Shown here piece by piece: positions 11,246 to 22,557 of a DNA stretch of 64,000 nucleotides (the stretch's first letter is position 1; every line of letters starts with the position of its first letter). This DNA is from Symbiodinium kawagutii. Its lineage: Eukaryota > Sar > Dinophyceae > Suessiales > Symbiodiniaceae. Location of the stretch: assembly GCA_009767595.1 (NCBI GenBank), contig VSDK01011369.1, positions 3,079 through 67,078 on the forward strand, read 5' to 3'. The notes under the pieces are model-generated. The model made no database searches. It had not been told where the DNA came from and worked only from the letters and a program-made list of their open reading frames with translations. The position numbers were made by a program, and so were the translations under genes.

Positions 11246-11849
11246 AAATGGTTACTACCATGGTTCATTACCTAATGATTCATGATGGTGCACGGTATCC
11301 AACGTGCGTGATATCAATGACCAGCGTGGCTGAGAATGGTTCACTCGCTAATGATTCTTGATGGTGCGGAATGGTTACCGATGGCTTGTCATGATTGGTA
11401 ATGGCGGTTGGTACCCAGTCATGGGTTATTTTATAATCAATAACTGGTGATGGCTCAGAATGGTTGGTAGTGGTTTCTATCGAGCGAACGTGCAGGAGGC
11501 TCTAAATCACTGTTCCTAGTGATTGACAATAATTAATAAACTTTGACACTTGTGGGTACCGGTCCACAATGGCTACTAAGCATGCTCTCTGATGGTTAGC
11601 AATGATTGCACATGGCGAACCACCGGCATGAACTAGCAACAATAGGAGTAGCAGAGATTGAACCAATCACAAGAGTGAGCTAACAACGATAGAAGTAGCA
11701 GAGATTGAACCAGTCAAGTACAAACCCAAGAATTTTGCCTAGCCATCGGCAGTACGTAAGTACAAACCCAAGGCTACTCAGCTGCCGATGCTTCTCGAAT
11801 CCACCCCATGCCGTTCATTTCATCGATGGTTGAACACGGATAGGTGGCA

Positions 11850-11968
11850 ACAGGGCTCCAGCCATGACGCCAAATGCTTACAGCAAGTACTGCATGATCC
11901 AAGGGCAAAGACAGGAGAACTATGCCTGGCTCTCATTGAAACATGGCAGTGCTGCTCATTGCCCTTCA
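11850..11968 (+). CDS. Possible exon, unrecognised protein
   Basis: A plus-strand open stretch (GSSHDAKCLQQVLHDPRAKT then ELCLALIETWQCCSLPF) ends at CCCTTCAG|GTGTGG. The acceptor is unclear; CACGGATAG|GTGG is one option. The minus strand is also open. No family is recognised. Confidence 0.25.
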
Positions 11969-12734
11969 GGTGTGGATCATCCACATATAGCCTACCGCTG
12001 AAGAAAACCATCAATTGCCAAAGGAAAAGTCCTTTTCTGACTTGGACTATGTTTTAAGAGTGGAGAGTATCTGCCTGCCCATGTTGCAAGTCTGAAATGG
12101 ACAGTTTGTAGCGGAGTTGCTTGATGAATCTAAATAACAAAAGACTGTCATCCCTGTCCTATTGGCTAAATGTAGCAAGGATGCCGCGTGTACACGTTGC
12201 TGAGTGTGAAAAGAGAATGGCATGAAGAAGCTAGTTAGTAGCAAATACATCATTACACAGGTAAGAGCGTATCGTTTGTGAGGCATCATGCCAATGATAT
12301 TAAACACGTGTAGTAGTATTTGCCTAGCCCCCAACACCTCCGATTTGGATGTACGTGTACATTCACATCTCTATGTGTATGTATGTACCTCAGTACGTCT
12401 GTATGATTCTGTAGTAGTAAATAACAGTAAATGTCTAAGCCCTTCTTCAGTCCATGTATTATTGCTGGTCATTGTGAACACACTATCACCCGACATTAGC
12501 TGCGATTCACCGTGATAACTCGCAATGACCAACAGCCACATGGGCTTGTCCAAGGCTGTACCTACCCCCAAGTCACTGGTGGTTTCTCTATGAATAATGG
12601 CTATGAACTTGGATGGTTATAGTAGGTACCACATGCTACCACCATGGACACACCCTAATGACTAACAGCATCCAATAGCCACATGAAAACGATTCGCACC
12701 GCACAACGTTCGATACGCCCCGTTGCACTTTCGG

Positions 12735-13370
12735 TGTGTCAACTGGCTATGGGTTCATAACCTCCCCTGGTGTACCATCAACCATTTTTTTCCACCCATT
12801 TTTGGTTCATTGTCCCCCATCACATTGATGCTTAGTTGGTATATCCCCTATTATTGTTGGCTATTAGGCTATTGTCCGATATCATCAACCATGAACCAGC
12901 TAGTTCATCGTTTCTAACCATTATTTGCTAAAATTAGTCATTTTCAACCATGCTTAACCCGCTTGTTAAACCATATCAATCCACTACAATTCTCTATAAT
13001 TCATCCACTTATTCGCTCATTAGTCATCATCAACCCTGCTTAACCAGCTTGTCACCAGCTGGTTCAACCATATTAAATCATTCTTAACCACTGATTAAAT
13101 CATTCTTAACCACATACTAAACCACATTAACCATCCTATAGAACCATACTAAACCAACTAAAAATCATATTAAAGTATACTATTAAACCATATATTAAAC
13201 CACATTACACCATGTAAAACCATATATAAAACCAAATATGAAACCATATGTTAAACCATATTAAACCACATCAAACGATATTAAACCATAAACTAAACCA
13301 TATGTTAAACCAAATATAATTAAACCACATTAAACCATAAACTGAACCATCTTAAACCACTCGAAATCTC
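12735..13370. repeat. Diverged family-B copy and TTAAACCATA-type low-complexity DNA
   Basis: 12741-12905 resembles a decayed family-B element (GGCTATGGGTTCA, CCATCAACCATT, CCCCTATTATTGTTGGC). From about 12950 the sequence is degenerate TTAAACCATA / ACCACATTAAACC repeats. It lies immediately left of an exon island, the usual position of intron DNA in this window. Confidence 0.6.
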
Positions 13371-13376
13371 CACCAC

Positions 13377-13461
13377 CAACCGAAGCTTCCGCGACTCTTC
13401 AAGCGACCTCGCCTGCTGAATCTGCCGCAAGACCGGGGAGAAGGCGAAGCCATGGAAGTGC
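13377..13461 (-). CDS. Single exon, 28 codons, unrecognised protein
   Basis: A minus-strand exon follows GGCGCCCAG|G and ends at CGGTTG|GTGGTGG. It encodes HFHGFAFSPVLRQIQQ and RSLEESRKLRL with strongly GC-rich third codon positions. A plus-strand reading with donor CCGAG|GTGAGG is possible. No family is recognised. Confidence 0.35.
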
Positions 13462-14161
13462 CTGGGCGCCGACCACCCGAGGTGAGGAAGTCACCGGGGA
13501 GGTCGGTAGGTCATTCCAACAAGGTATGGGGCTGAAGGAAGGTCATGGTAGGTCATGGTGGGTCATGGTAGGTCATAAGATTCTGGATTTTTTTGTTATG
13601 ATGATGAGTTTTTCATACTTGGTCATGATTAAGTATTGGATTATTGGTCTTTTAAATAAGCACTGAGCAAACTCTTGAATGATAGCCCATAGCTGACTCA
13701 TCGGAATAGAAGTGGACACCAACCAATTACTGCCGCCAGGCTCACTGGCACCGCCGCCTCAAGAACGAGAAGAAACTCATGACGATGGCTGCTAGCAGGA
13801 GACAGACTGAGCCTCGGCCGTGAAGCGGTGGTTCCCGCCCGGGAAACTAAGATTGATGACGGTTGAAGTACGAATGGTTAAGAATGCCTAATACAAGCTC
13901 ATGCTGGTGAGCGTGTGTAGAGAGAGGGATGTACCGTGAAACCTCCATCATTGGGCAGGCAGCCAAACATCATACAAACAGTGTGGTGTATTTATGCAAC
14001 GATGATATCTATATAACTATATAGCGATTTATGATTGGGTCACACACACACACCACACGCATGTCGAGCTTCATGCAACACGAACGTGCCAGTAAGCGAA
14101 GGGATGGGCCAAGCGGTAGAGATGATGGAGAAGTAGTTGGAGTACGTCCAAGGTGAGTCAC

Positions 14162-14448
14162 ATGCTTTGGCAGCTGATCTCGCCATCATCCTTTATACTA
14201 CCCTCTGGTAAACTAACATGGAAATGGAAAATCCACGTATTATTAATTGTTTCCTAGGGTTTCTCTACAAAATAGGTGATATGCCATTGCTATGTTAGTT
14301 TACCAGGGTGTAATTCCTCAGGAATTGCTGGCTGGTCTTTGTGCACATTCGTGCGGTTCATAGCAATACGTGGTGGATCATCCAGAGGATTTCTCGCAAT
14401 CAGCTGGTCGTAGACCCCAGGGCCAGGAACCGAACCCAAGGTACGTTC
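14162..14448 (-). CDS. Two-exon segment interrupted by a hairpin element
   Basis: The upstream exon (14448 to 14304) follows ACAAATAG|GAA and encodes VPGPGVYDQLIARNPLDD then MNRTNVHKDQPAIPEELHP. It stops at CCCTG|GTAAAC, inside the terminal repeat of an inverted-repeat element. The downstream exon (14204 to 14162) starts after TTTACCAG|AG, inside the opposite terminal repeat, and continues GSIKDDGEISCQS in phase to CAT|GTGACTC. On the plus strand an alternative set (14061-14152, 14322-14440, 14839-14969) also has good sites (AAG|GTGAGT, CAAG|GTACGT) and matching phases, but it gives a tryptophan-rich, less protein-like product. Confidence 0.45.
14205..14303 (-). mobile_element. Inverted-repeat element coinciding with a putative intron
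   Basis: The terminal repeats are TCTGGTAAACTAACATGG and CTATGTTAGTTTACCAGG, about 18 bp each, around an AT-rich core. In minus orientation the element runs from GTAAAC to TTTACCAG, so its own ends supply donor and acceptor. No other copy was noticed in the window. Confidence 0.55.
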
Positions 14449-14979
14449 CTATTTGTCCCTACTCAAATAATAGTATGTAACCCTCCCAAAAAATTGACAG
14501 TTTCCGTAGAGTGACCATGAATCAACACTGCCATGGGAAAATGATTGAGAAATAGGAGGTCACACGAGGCAAATGGTAGATTCATCTTGAATCAACATGA
14601 TCGCTTCAACAATTTCAAACATTTTCCAGAATCATTTTGGCAATTGATCAGTCAACAAATAATGGCAATTGATCCACCATCATAAGAAATGATCAGCCAA
14701 CAACTATGGTAGATTCATCTTGAATCAACATTATCATTCAAAATGATCAGCTGGTATATCCCCTATAATTGTTCCCTATTGTTTAGCCATTAACTAGCTA
14801 CTATTGGTTGGTTTACTGCTTGATTCATCTTGGATCAGCCAACACCTTCACCCTGGATGAAACCCGCCACCACTCAGTCCCTGGCAATCGATCAATGTCC
14901 TTCCGAGGCGACAATCCTCCTCCGCGACGGGTGGGGATCATCCATTTCTCCTCCCGGTACCCGAGTTGAGTAGCCAAGA

Positions 14980-15800
14980 ATGGGGATATCATAACCAACC
15001 CCATTAATGTGGTTCGATGGGATACAATGGGGATATCATAACCAACAATAGTGATCAAGAGTGGTTGATTGGTCGATGATAGTGGTTCATGAGAGCAAAT
15101 TGCGATCGCAACGAATCATTCGTAGTTGATCATACGTAAACGGCGGTGACCAATGGTTGATAATACTTGATATGAGTGACACCCGGGACACCTGGTTGAG
15201 CAGTGATTATTTGGATCAACATCCAGCCCGGATCAGTCAGTTAGCATGGAAAACAAACATGTTATGCAACCAGATCATAGCAAACAAATCTGAAGCAAGT
15301 AAATGATATGATGTAATTATGTTCAATAACTCCAACTAGTCATGGCGTTACACACCTGCGAGGAGTGGGGATGCAAATGAGAGAATGGGTATGGTTGTCG
15401 AACATGGGGTACCATTGAGGACCAAAAAGATGATTCTTGTCTCAGTGGAAAGGAACCACCAGCCGAGGTTGAGACTCTCCCATCATGAGTCAGTGGTCAT
15501 CCAACATGACTTGTGCATCCACATCATTAGCATCCACTTACTAAGTTCTTGCCGAGGAAAATGAACTGACACACCCGTATTAAGTTGCTTGATTTTACAC
15601 AATCAGCTCTCTGAAACTCTAATTATCGAGGATGCTTGAGGATGGACGGCTCCCTGAAGTCCCCTTTTCTCGCACAAGATTAAGGATCATTGGCGGAAAT
15701 GGGACCTTCCTCATGGGCATGATTAATCCCTGAGCAAGCAGTAATTGGATGTAGTCAGTTCATGGTACCCAACAGACTATTCAACCCACTGTTTGAAAGA
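14980..15800. other. No supported gene
   Basis: AT-rich sequence with scattered GGTTGATAATGG / GATCAACAT low-complexity motifs. No exon with convincing splice sites was seen, apart from the alternative plus-strand exon ending near 14969. Confidence 0.5.
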
Positions 15801-15815
15801 ACATGTCTTAAATCG

Positions 15816-16107
15816 CTAGAGCACCCGACTACAGGCACCAAAAGATCGGCAACACCTCGCCATTCCCAAGCCACGGCACGGTTGCTGCAAGCCCTCCTTG
15901 GATTTCTGAAAGCGATAAATGCTTAGACCCACGCAGAACAGCAAGGTGTTCACGAACAGAAGGACCATCCTGAAACCAACTGCCAGACTGAGAACCAAGC
16001 CTTGAGGATCTAACCAGGAATGGGCCATGGGATGCCATGGGGATGGGCACAGTCTTCGGATTCGCCGGAAACACTTCGATCGGCTCAGATTGCGAATGCC
16101 CTTGCAC
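15816..16107 (-). CDS. Candidate membrane-protein exon(s)
   Basis: Two overlapping minus-strand frames look coding. An upstream part (HSQSEPIEVFPANPKTV) switches near 16025 to a frame with a long hydrophobic stretch, LAVGFRMVLLFVNTLLFCV, followed by SIYRFQKSKEGLQ. This fits one transmembrane helix with a basic cytoplasmic side. The switch could be a short intron (CTG|GTTAGATCCTCAAG|) or an indel. No family is recognised. Confidence 0.35.
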
Positions 16108-16467
16108 TATTTGTTGAAATCAATGGATTTCGGTGGATAGTGTCCACCCATGCGCTTCGTATCTCAAGAGAGGTGTGAATACCCTGCCTCCCAGAACTTT
16201 CAGAGATGGATTTCTCACAGATTGTGGGCAGCCGGAAATCTGTCTCCAATGAATGTTTGACGTGCTTGTTGGCCCCTGGCTTCTCACCACCAACTATGTT
16301 GGGTTTCCCATGTTAAATTCAAACAAATATGCTCCCTGGATAAAGGAGTGGAATCCCAAAATCATGATCATTTCCACTTAGGCACAACAGTACTGACAAT
16401 ACTACTATTAACAAGAATATTAACACCTATGTCAACCTGCACTTGTCGGTGGTTTCAACCCCTATGA

Positions 16468-16562
16468 ACAAAACTAATCAATCAATCGATCAATCAATCA
16501 ATCAACCAACCAATCAACCAACCAACCAATCAATCAATCAACCAATCAATCACACAATCAAT
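16468..16562. repeat. (ATCA)n / (ATCAACCA)n microsatellite
   Basis: A tract of AATCAATCA and AACCAACCAATCA units. Confidence 0.93.
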
Positions 16563-16799
16563 CATTTCTAAATATTGTGGAAGTAAAAAAAGAGAAACCA
16601 CCAGCTGGTACTAGCCAGGATATTAATCATTGTATTAATCAATAGGCATAGTACAGTAATACTGGCTATCAATCATTGGTTACTAACTACTGGGCAGTGT
16701 ATTAATCGTTGCATTAACCACTACTAATCACTATTAATCACCAGTAGCTACTATCAATCAGTACTAACCACTATTGATCGCTGTATTAACCACTAATGC

Positions 16800-17043
16800 T
16801 ACCGGGTAGTTCAGAAAAAACAGCCATCCGAGATGAACCACCGCTAAGACAATGGCAAACCCTTGCACCCCGATGTCAATGTTGACGGTAAGGCTGCCCG
16901 CAGCAAGAGCATAAATGGCTGTTTTTTTTTGAACGCCACCAGCGACCCAAAAACTCCCCCAACATTGAAAAAGGGGGAACGGAGGTTTAACAACTTTCAC
17001 TTGTGTTTTTGAAGGATGGCTGTTTTTTATGAACTACCCGGTA
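16800..17043. mobile_element. 244-bp inverted-repeat element with 28-30-bp TIRs
   Basis: The left end TACCGGGTAGTTCAGAAAAA...GCCATCC and the right end GGATGGCTG...TGAACTACCCGGTA are reverse complements with one mismatch over 30 bp. If the flanking TA is a target duplication, it resembles a Tc1/mariner-type non-autonomous element. A third copy of GGCTGTTTTTTTT lies inside (about 16917). A minus-strand open stretch inside is probably fortuitous. It sits in CACTATTAATCA low-complexity DNA. Confidence 0.75.
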
Positions 17044-17109
17044 TTAACCGGTAATCATTGTATTAAAGACTACTGAGAGCCATTGACAACACAGCCAATT
17101 TTCAACCAC

Positions 17110-17197
17110 CCGATCAGCCCAGGCACGTGATCGAGCGGTGCATCCACCAAGTGCAGCCCCTGATGCTGTGGCACGTGCCGCAGCTTTGCTCGGAAAA
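17110..17197 (-). CDS. Single exon, unrecognised protein
   Basis: A minus-strand exon follows ACCATTGCGCCAG| and ends at CTGATCGG|GTGGTTG. It encodes FRAKLRHVPQHQGLHLVDAP then LDHVPGLIG. Codons are GC-rich against AT-rich flanks. It may belong to the same minus-strand gene as the exons at 17.4-18.4 kb. Confidence 0.45.
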
Positions 17198-17429
17198 CTG
17201 GCGCAATGGTAGAGGTACCCAATGGTATTGGTAGCGGTGAATAAATGATAATACGTGATAATATTTGATTATAGTATTTTTTTACAATATTTGACAACTA
17301 TATTTGTAGCGGTTAAAACGATATTCAATACAGATGAATGACAATCGTTGATAATACATGTTCATACTATTTAATGCTGATGAATAAGTGATGAATAGGT
17401 GGAAATGACCATTATGAATTGGTATCACT

Positions 17430-17590
17430 ATAACTCATGAACTCCAAAAGCCAAAGTTCGAGTAGGTGAGTGCAGAGGGATGACACTATCTTCACAACTG
17501 ACTGCTGCTGGAACGGCTTAGCATCCAAACCTTCAGCCAACATTGACATCAAGTCACAAGGATACCCAATCCAGTACAATGGTTTCACTG
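17430..17590 (-). CDS. Single exon, unrecognised protein
   Basis: A minus-strand open segment after GTTTTGTCAG|TG encodes YWIGYPCDLMSMLAEGLDAK and VVKIVSSLCTHLLELW. It reads on to a TAA at 17412, or may end at an internal GT donor near 17430. It is a downstream neighbour of the two exons at 17869-18352. The direct phase does not fit with the exon ending at 17869, so an exon or a donor is missing from the model. Confidence 0.4.
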
Positions 17591-17868
17591 ACAAAACAAT
17601 GTACTACAAAATGCTAAAAGAATCCTCTGAGTCGGGTTGTGAACAATGACAAAGCATCAAAACATCAACAATAATTGTTGATTGTTGATCCAACATATTT
17701 AATTAGGAATCATTGTTGATACAATAACATCAATAACAATATCCCCACCGGTGAATGAACATAACTTTGTACTTCGTGTTCTTCCGCGGTGCGAAAGCCG
17801 AGCGAAAGCCGAAGCAAAGGACTTGCAATGATTTCGACCCACAGCGGTGTCATATCAAAGACAGGCAC

Positions 17869-18352
17869 CCTTGGGGGAACGATGACAGTATACAGCGATA
17901 TCCAGCGTATTCAGGTTCTATGAACATTAATCTTGCAGCAAAGGGGCATGCTAGATCATGAAAAACGTGGTCTTTTCCAGGAGTCAACACCTTGCTGCTC
18001 TCATGGAACAGCCAGGCAACAGCTGATACCTTTCTACACAATTCAGATTTCTGGCCAAAACACGACTTGTTGGCTAAACCGACATCCAAACTGGTCATGT
18101 TTCCAGAACTGTTCCTACCCCAAACAAGAAGTTAATGGCTACTTACACCCACTTACCTGGGATTCTTGGGCTTGCCGGACATCCAATGGTAGGACCCACA
18201 GCCATCCAAGTGGTCGGGTGATCCATGCAGCCAGCGAGCTGTTGAGATGTTGCTGCCCCCCACAGCCTCCACATGCTCCTGGGTACACAGCAGCTCAAGC
18301 ATCTCAAGCATCGCCTGGCGGGCTAGGCAGTTGTCAAGGTCCCCAACCATCC
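17869..18352 (-). CDS. Two-exon segment, unrecognised protein
   Basis: Exon 18352-18157 follows a pyrimidine-rich acceptor (GATCGGTTTCAG|GG) and ends at AATCCCAG|GTAAGTGGG, a perfect donor. It encodes GDLDNCLARQAMLEMLELL and ARWLHGSPDHLDGCGSYHW. After a 66-nt intron, exon 18090-17869 follows ACATGACCAG|T and continues in phase with LDVGLANKSCFGQKS and VSAVAWLFHESSKVLTPG, ending at CCAAGG|GTGCC. Exon lengths, phases and site quality agree. The family is unknown. An upstream open segment at 18431-18667 could be coding on either strand. Confidence 0.55.
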
Positions 18353-18772
18353 CTGAAACCGATCAACAGGGAGACATAGGGAGACCATCGAATTTTTGGG
18401 CATCCCATGGCGTGGGAAACACTGCATCCATCATTTCCCTGCCTGGCACCCAGTCCAGAGTGGTCGTTCACCCCGTGAAGAAGTCTTGGTTGTCCCTAAA
18501 GATTCAATGGCGTGGGGAGCAGCAATGGAGGATAGCATCATTGGACATGTGCTGATTGTGCTGTCTAGGGAAGTCCAGTGTCTAGGCTCATGGAATTGTG
18601 GAAGACATCTTCTTGCGCATTGCCCCAAAAGCCAACAATAGACAACCCATTCCAGGCTGTTCCTCATTCATACTGGTAGCATGAAATAGATGACATATAC
18701 ATAAATATTATATACACCCATGAATCATGAAAGCCATGTTTGGCAAATCTTATGATTCTTGAGTAGTGGAAA

Positions 18773-18903
18773 ATCAACTTGATTCTCCAGTCCTGGAAAA
18801 TCAATTTGATTCTCCAGTCCTGGAGCCCCCCAGGACCCCGCTTCATCAATGGTGTCCGCGAAGGTTCGAACAGGATGAAGTCGCCCCAGGCAAGGTTCAG
18901 AAC
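18773..18903 (-). CDS. Single exon with a short internal duplication
   Basis: After the acceptor CACTGTCTTTTGAG| a minus-strand frame reads VLNLAWGDFILFEPSRTPLM and then repeats DWRIKLIF twice, reflecting a direct DNA duplication at about 18773-18828. No donor was assigned. A plus-strand reading is also open. Confidence 0.35.
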
Positions 18904-19639
18904 CTCAAAAGACAGTGACAACCAGATTGCAAGTGTCCCGTCAGTACCGTCAGTAAGAGCTGGATGTTGGTGAGGCGCAAGGCAAGTGAATAGTTATCAA
19001 GTATGTATCAAGGTGGACGGTGCGTGTATGTATGGATGCATGCGTGTCTGTATGTATGTTGTGTGTTTGTTTGTACAGATGTACGTAAATACGCATGCGA
19101 TTGTGCATAGCGTCCATCCAACTGGATTGCAGCAAGTTTTAGTGAGTTTTAGGTCAGGTACCAGAATTTCTGAACAAACCCATTTCAAGCAAACAATGTT
19201 TGCGACATGAACCTATTAAACCTACATTGGATTATGACAGCCGGCTGTCAGTGATAAACACAACACACCAGCAATTGTGGGGACACCAACAAAGCACGCA
19301 AGCTAGCTAGCTAGCTAGCTAGCAAGCAAGCAAGCAAGCAAACGCGAATGATAGTCGACCTTCCAATAGCGGACCTTTACGGACATGATAGTACATGAAA
19401 GAATCGCGGGGAACTTATGAGGCAAGAACCACAAAAGAGCGGAGGCAATACCCAAACAATCGATGGCACATCGGGATGCATCGGCGTGGTTTACTCGTTG
19501 CAAAGCAGAGTTGTCCTTTACGGTCACCGCCATCAACGACCAATGGTGCCACGTATGTAGGGAGATGGTTCTGGCAGCTCAGGATTGCCATGGCTGATCA
19601 AAAGTGCCCCAGCATCCATGGTTCTTTCCGGTGACCATC

Positions 19640-19990
19640 CATGGTGAGGGTCATGGAACTGCAAAGTATTTGACAAGGCTTATCACATCATGCGGCTCCA
19701 AAAATGTGGCCACAATCAAATGAACCAAAGAATATTCCCTCAAATGAGGCAGAACTCCATGGTGAACTACGCTTCCAACATAGAAAATCTCTCCAGTGAC
19801 CCGCAGAAACGTACACGCACACACACACACACAACACACTTTTTGGGTGCGTTTTTATGCATTGACTGGTGGCTGGTTTCACCGATGTTCATGGGTTGCG
19901 GTTTGATCCACAGTCCAACTGTTGTGTCCCAGTTCTGGGTGAAACCCACGAAAAGCAAGGCGACCGCCACGGAAGGTATGACTTTCTGTG
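19640..19990 (-). CDS. Exon-like segments around a (GT)n tract
   Basis: The upstream segment (about 19980 to 19834) after GACACAGAAAG| encodes PSVAVALLFVGFTQNWDTTV, partly hydrophobic, and ends near a GTGTGTTG donor in a GT repeat. A downstream segment (about 19790 to 19650) reads GEIFYVGSVVHHGVLPHL and HLIVATFLEPHDVISLVKYF. The exact junction was not resolved because the phases do not match with the best sites. A further minus-strand open stretch (19536-19340, NHADASRCAIDCLGIA) may be another exon. No family is recognised. Confidence 0.35.
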
Positions 19991-20284
19991 TCAACCGAAG
20001 ACAGTGTTAGCATAAAAAATTAGGATTAGTATGACTTAGATTCCTGTTAGGATTTTCAACAGGTGGATTAGTGAACATAAAAAGTAGCTGTTTTGAAAGG
20101 TATGTCTACTCATCCAAGTCAACAGAAGAAAAAGCTCAAAGTCATCAAGCACATTAGGTATTGCTTGGCATGGCCTACGATGCGTGCAGCCTATTCTATG
20201 TGCTACAAGTATACAGCCTGTGATGCTGGTACCAAGTTTTGATTATGCTTTCCTGTGTCGGCACATCGGAAAGTTTACCGAATA

Positions 20285-20302
20285 TAATAAATGAATAAAT
20301 AA

Positions 20303-20334
<32 letters not shown>

Positions 20335-20362
20335 ATACATATATGTATATATATATATATAA
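20285..20362. repeat. (AAAT)n and (TA)n microsatellite
   Basis: TAAATAAATAAAT followed by a TATATA tract. Confidence 0.95.
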
Positions 20363-20572
20363 ATCTCCATGAAACTGCTGAGCCAGCGCTATCGTGACAA
20401 GATTTTACTGGTGAACCTTTACATGCTGATCACAATATTAGACAATGCCATTTGGAACCATGACCACGCCCACTCAGTCCAGGCACCTCCAACCAAAAGC
20501 GCACACGCACATGCTCTTGCATGCTCAAGCCTGGGAGTGCTATGCCCTGACTTCAAAAGGGCAACAGCTGAA

Positions 20573-21000
20573 CTTCGGGTGTGCAAAGATCAATCCACAG
20601 TAGTTCCCACCCAGAGCCTTTGGCATTGGCATTTGGATGTACCTTCAATTCATGTCTGAGACTAGCTCCAGCCAAATCATTGGCTTCTAGTGTGATGGGA
20701 TGCCACACTGACAGTCCCCGATCATGGTCCATCAGCAAATCGATTTAGGTCATATCCATCAAGATTGTTTCCAAACCAACTGGGTGCTTCCTGGCCTGAA
20801 TCACCTTAAATGCTTGGCTTCTCATAACAACTTTGTGAGACCCATACATCCTGCACTACAAAGAACAGCTCAGAGCCGGGCTAATCGCATCCAAACATCC
20901 TGTGGGGCTTGCAGCTGGGCAGCTGAATTGCAGGGGCACCCAAGTCCAGGAGGGCTGCTAGCTTGCCACAAGTTCCAAGCATTTCACCCATGGACGCATC
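20573..21000 (-). CDS. Three exon-like segments of an unrecognised minus-strand gene
   Basis: In minus orientation the first segment (about 20990 to 20900) contains GEMLGTCGKLAALLDLGAP and QLPSCKPHRM, ending near GGAT|GTTTGG. The next (about 20863 to 20812) follows GTTCTTTGTAG| and reads CRMYGSHKVVMRSQAFK, ending at TTTAAG|GTGATT. The last (about 20735 to 20573) reads HDRGLSVWHPITLEAND and SLRHELKVHPNANAKG. Boundaries are approximate for the first and last. The middle exon has good sites and phase 0 at both ends. Confidence 0.35.
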
Positions 21001-21257
21001 CCAAAATCATGATTGAAAATTGTTGAACTCGGAGTGCGATTTGTTCATGAGCAAACGAATCGAAGCTTCGATGCCATCAAGTTTCTTACCTCCCTGAGGT
21101 TATCCGCTTTTCACGTTCCAGAGTAAAACATTGAATGTGAGTAAACAAGTGTGGGTCAATAGCCAGTGCCCCTGCTATTCACATCCCCTGACCAATCTAG
21201 TCGAAGTGTCGGGTTGCTCATTGTTCTACCCAGACCTATCCTTTTCTGGATAATTAT

Positions 21258-21359
21258 GGGGGTTTCTCAAAATGGGGCATCCCCAAGAAATGGTTGGTTT
21301 ATTACTATAAATGACTAGTACTGGATGATTTGGGGGTACCCCTATTTTGAGAAACACCC
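21258..21359. mobile_element. Family-A inverted-repeat element
   Basis: GGGGGTTTCTCAAAATGGGG at the left and CCCCTATTTTGAGAAACACCC at the right. The inner arm GGTTGGTTTATTACTATAAAT matches the 11.1-kb copy. Confidence 0.85.
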
Positions 21360-21473
21360 ATATGGACCAATTGCCATGTTCGTGTAGCAGCTCTCAACCA
21401 CGGTTCTCTACATCGACTCGGACTCAGATCGAATCAACGTGGAATCCAACGGTTGAAGCGACCTCCCAGGTAC

Positions 21474-21610
21474 TGCCAAACCCAGAAAAATCCTCATGCC
21501 CGACTCGATGAAAACTGAAAGGCTAGCCACAACTTCCAACTCAGGTGGCTGGGTAGCCCAGGAAAAAATGACCGAAATCCGATCGAATTCATCACAATGA
21601 TCCAAATTCC
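21474..21610 (-). CDS. Single exon, unrecognised protein
   Basis: A minus-strand exon follows GCATTCGCACAG|GG and ends at TTGGCA|GTACCTGGG. It encodes HCDEFDRISVIFSWATQPPE and VVASLSVFIESGMRIFLGLA. The composition is balanced and partly hydrophobic at the end. The intron upstream (21611-21801) contains a complete family-A element. Confidence 0.45.
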
Positions 21611-21654
21611 CTGTGCGAATGCAGCAAAAACATCATGATGATTGACATAGACAT

Positions 21655-21753
21655 GGGTGTGTCTCAAAATAAGGGAGCCCCAAAATGGTTGGATTACTAT
21701 TATAAATGGCTATAAAAGGATGATTTGGGGGACCCCCTATTTAAGAAGCCACC
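21655..21753. mobile_element. Family-A inverted-repeat element inside an intron
   Basis: GGGTGTGTCTCAAAATAAGG at the left and CCCCCTATTTAAGAAGCCACC at the right. It lies between two minus-strand exons (21474-21610 and 21802-21930). Confidence 0.8.
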
Positions 21754-21801
21754 ATATGACATATGACTAAAGATCTTCAAGTTTTGGGGTAACGTAACCA
21801 C

Positions 21802-21930
21802 CGGTAGCAGCAACCCTTTACGGAAACGCGACAGGTCTGGCTGCAATGGCAGCCGTGGCCCCATAGAATTCATCGGAATCATTGAAGATTCAATGTTGAC
21901 TGAGTAGATCTCAGTAGTAGGCAACGGTGG
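21802..21930 (-). CDS. Single exon, 43 codons, unrecognised protein
   Basis: A minus-strand exon follows GGCCCTTTCAG| and ends at CTACCG|GTGGTTACG, phase 0 at both ends. It encodes PPLPTTEIYSVNIESSMIPM and LQPDLSRFRKGLLLP. It is proline-rich, possibly a linker. It probably belongs with the next exon at 21.5 kb, but the assumed phases do not match, so one boundary is wrong. Confidence 0.4.
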
Positions 21931-22557
21931 CTGAAAGGGCCAAGTAGTAGGCAATAAAGGCCAAAATGGCTAACGAATGCTTACTCAAGGGTTCATAACT
22001 AATACTAATAAACATATATAATATTTTATAATGGTGAATGATTGACCACTGAATTCTCCACTACCATGGAGTGTCAATCACAGTAAGAGTGTCAATCACA
22101 TTAAGAACCGCATCGCCATGGCCAAACTCATTGACTGACGGCTATCCCGTCTAAAAGGCCTCCATGGTGATGATGTCAATGCATCTATTGGATTCGAGCG
22201 CGGGACACTGTTCTCATGCTATGTTCCAATGATCAACCCATTTGTTCAGTGTCCAGTCAAAACAACTAGTTGCCATGTTTGCTGCAACCCTGATTTGCTA
22301 ATGCCTAATTGTCTGAGATAATGTTTACCCTACACCAAAGCCTACAGTATTCAGTAAACTCTGAAGCCCCCAAACCCTACATCATCCATCCAAAAACCAT
22401 AAAGCAAGAATCATTCCTACATATTCCTACAGCTTTTGGTATATCCCTATCCTTGGTGCTTAGCCATGATAGACCAATCACAACCATAACCACAACCATA
22501 ACCAGCTAGGACTCCTGTAGCAAACAAGTTTTTGCAACTTCTCGGAACCATACCGAC

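Noticed and set aside
14061-14969. Plus-strand three-exon gene with consensus donors
   Set aside because: Phases and sites fit, but the product is tryptophan-rich and its middle exon is a poorer protein than the minus-strand reading; kept only as an alternative.
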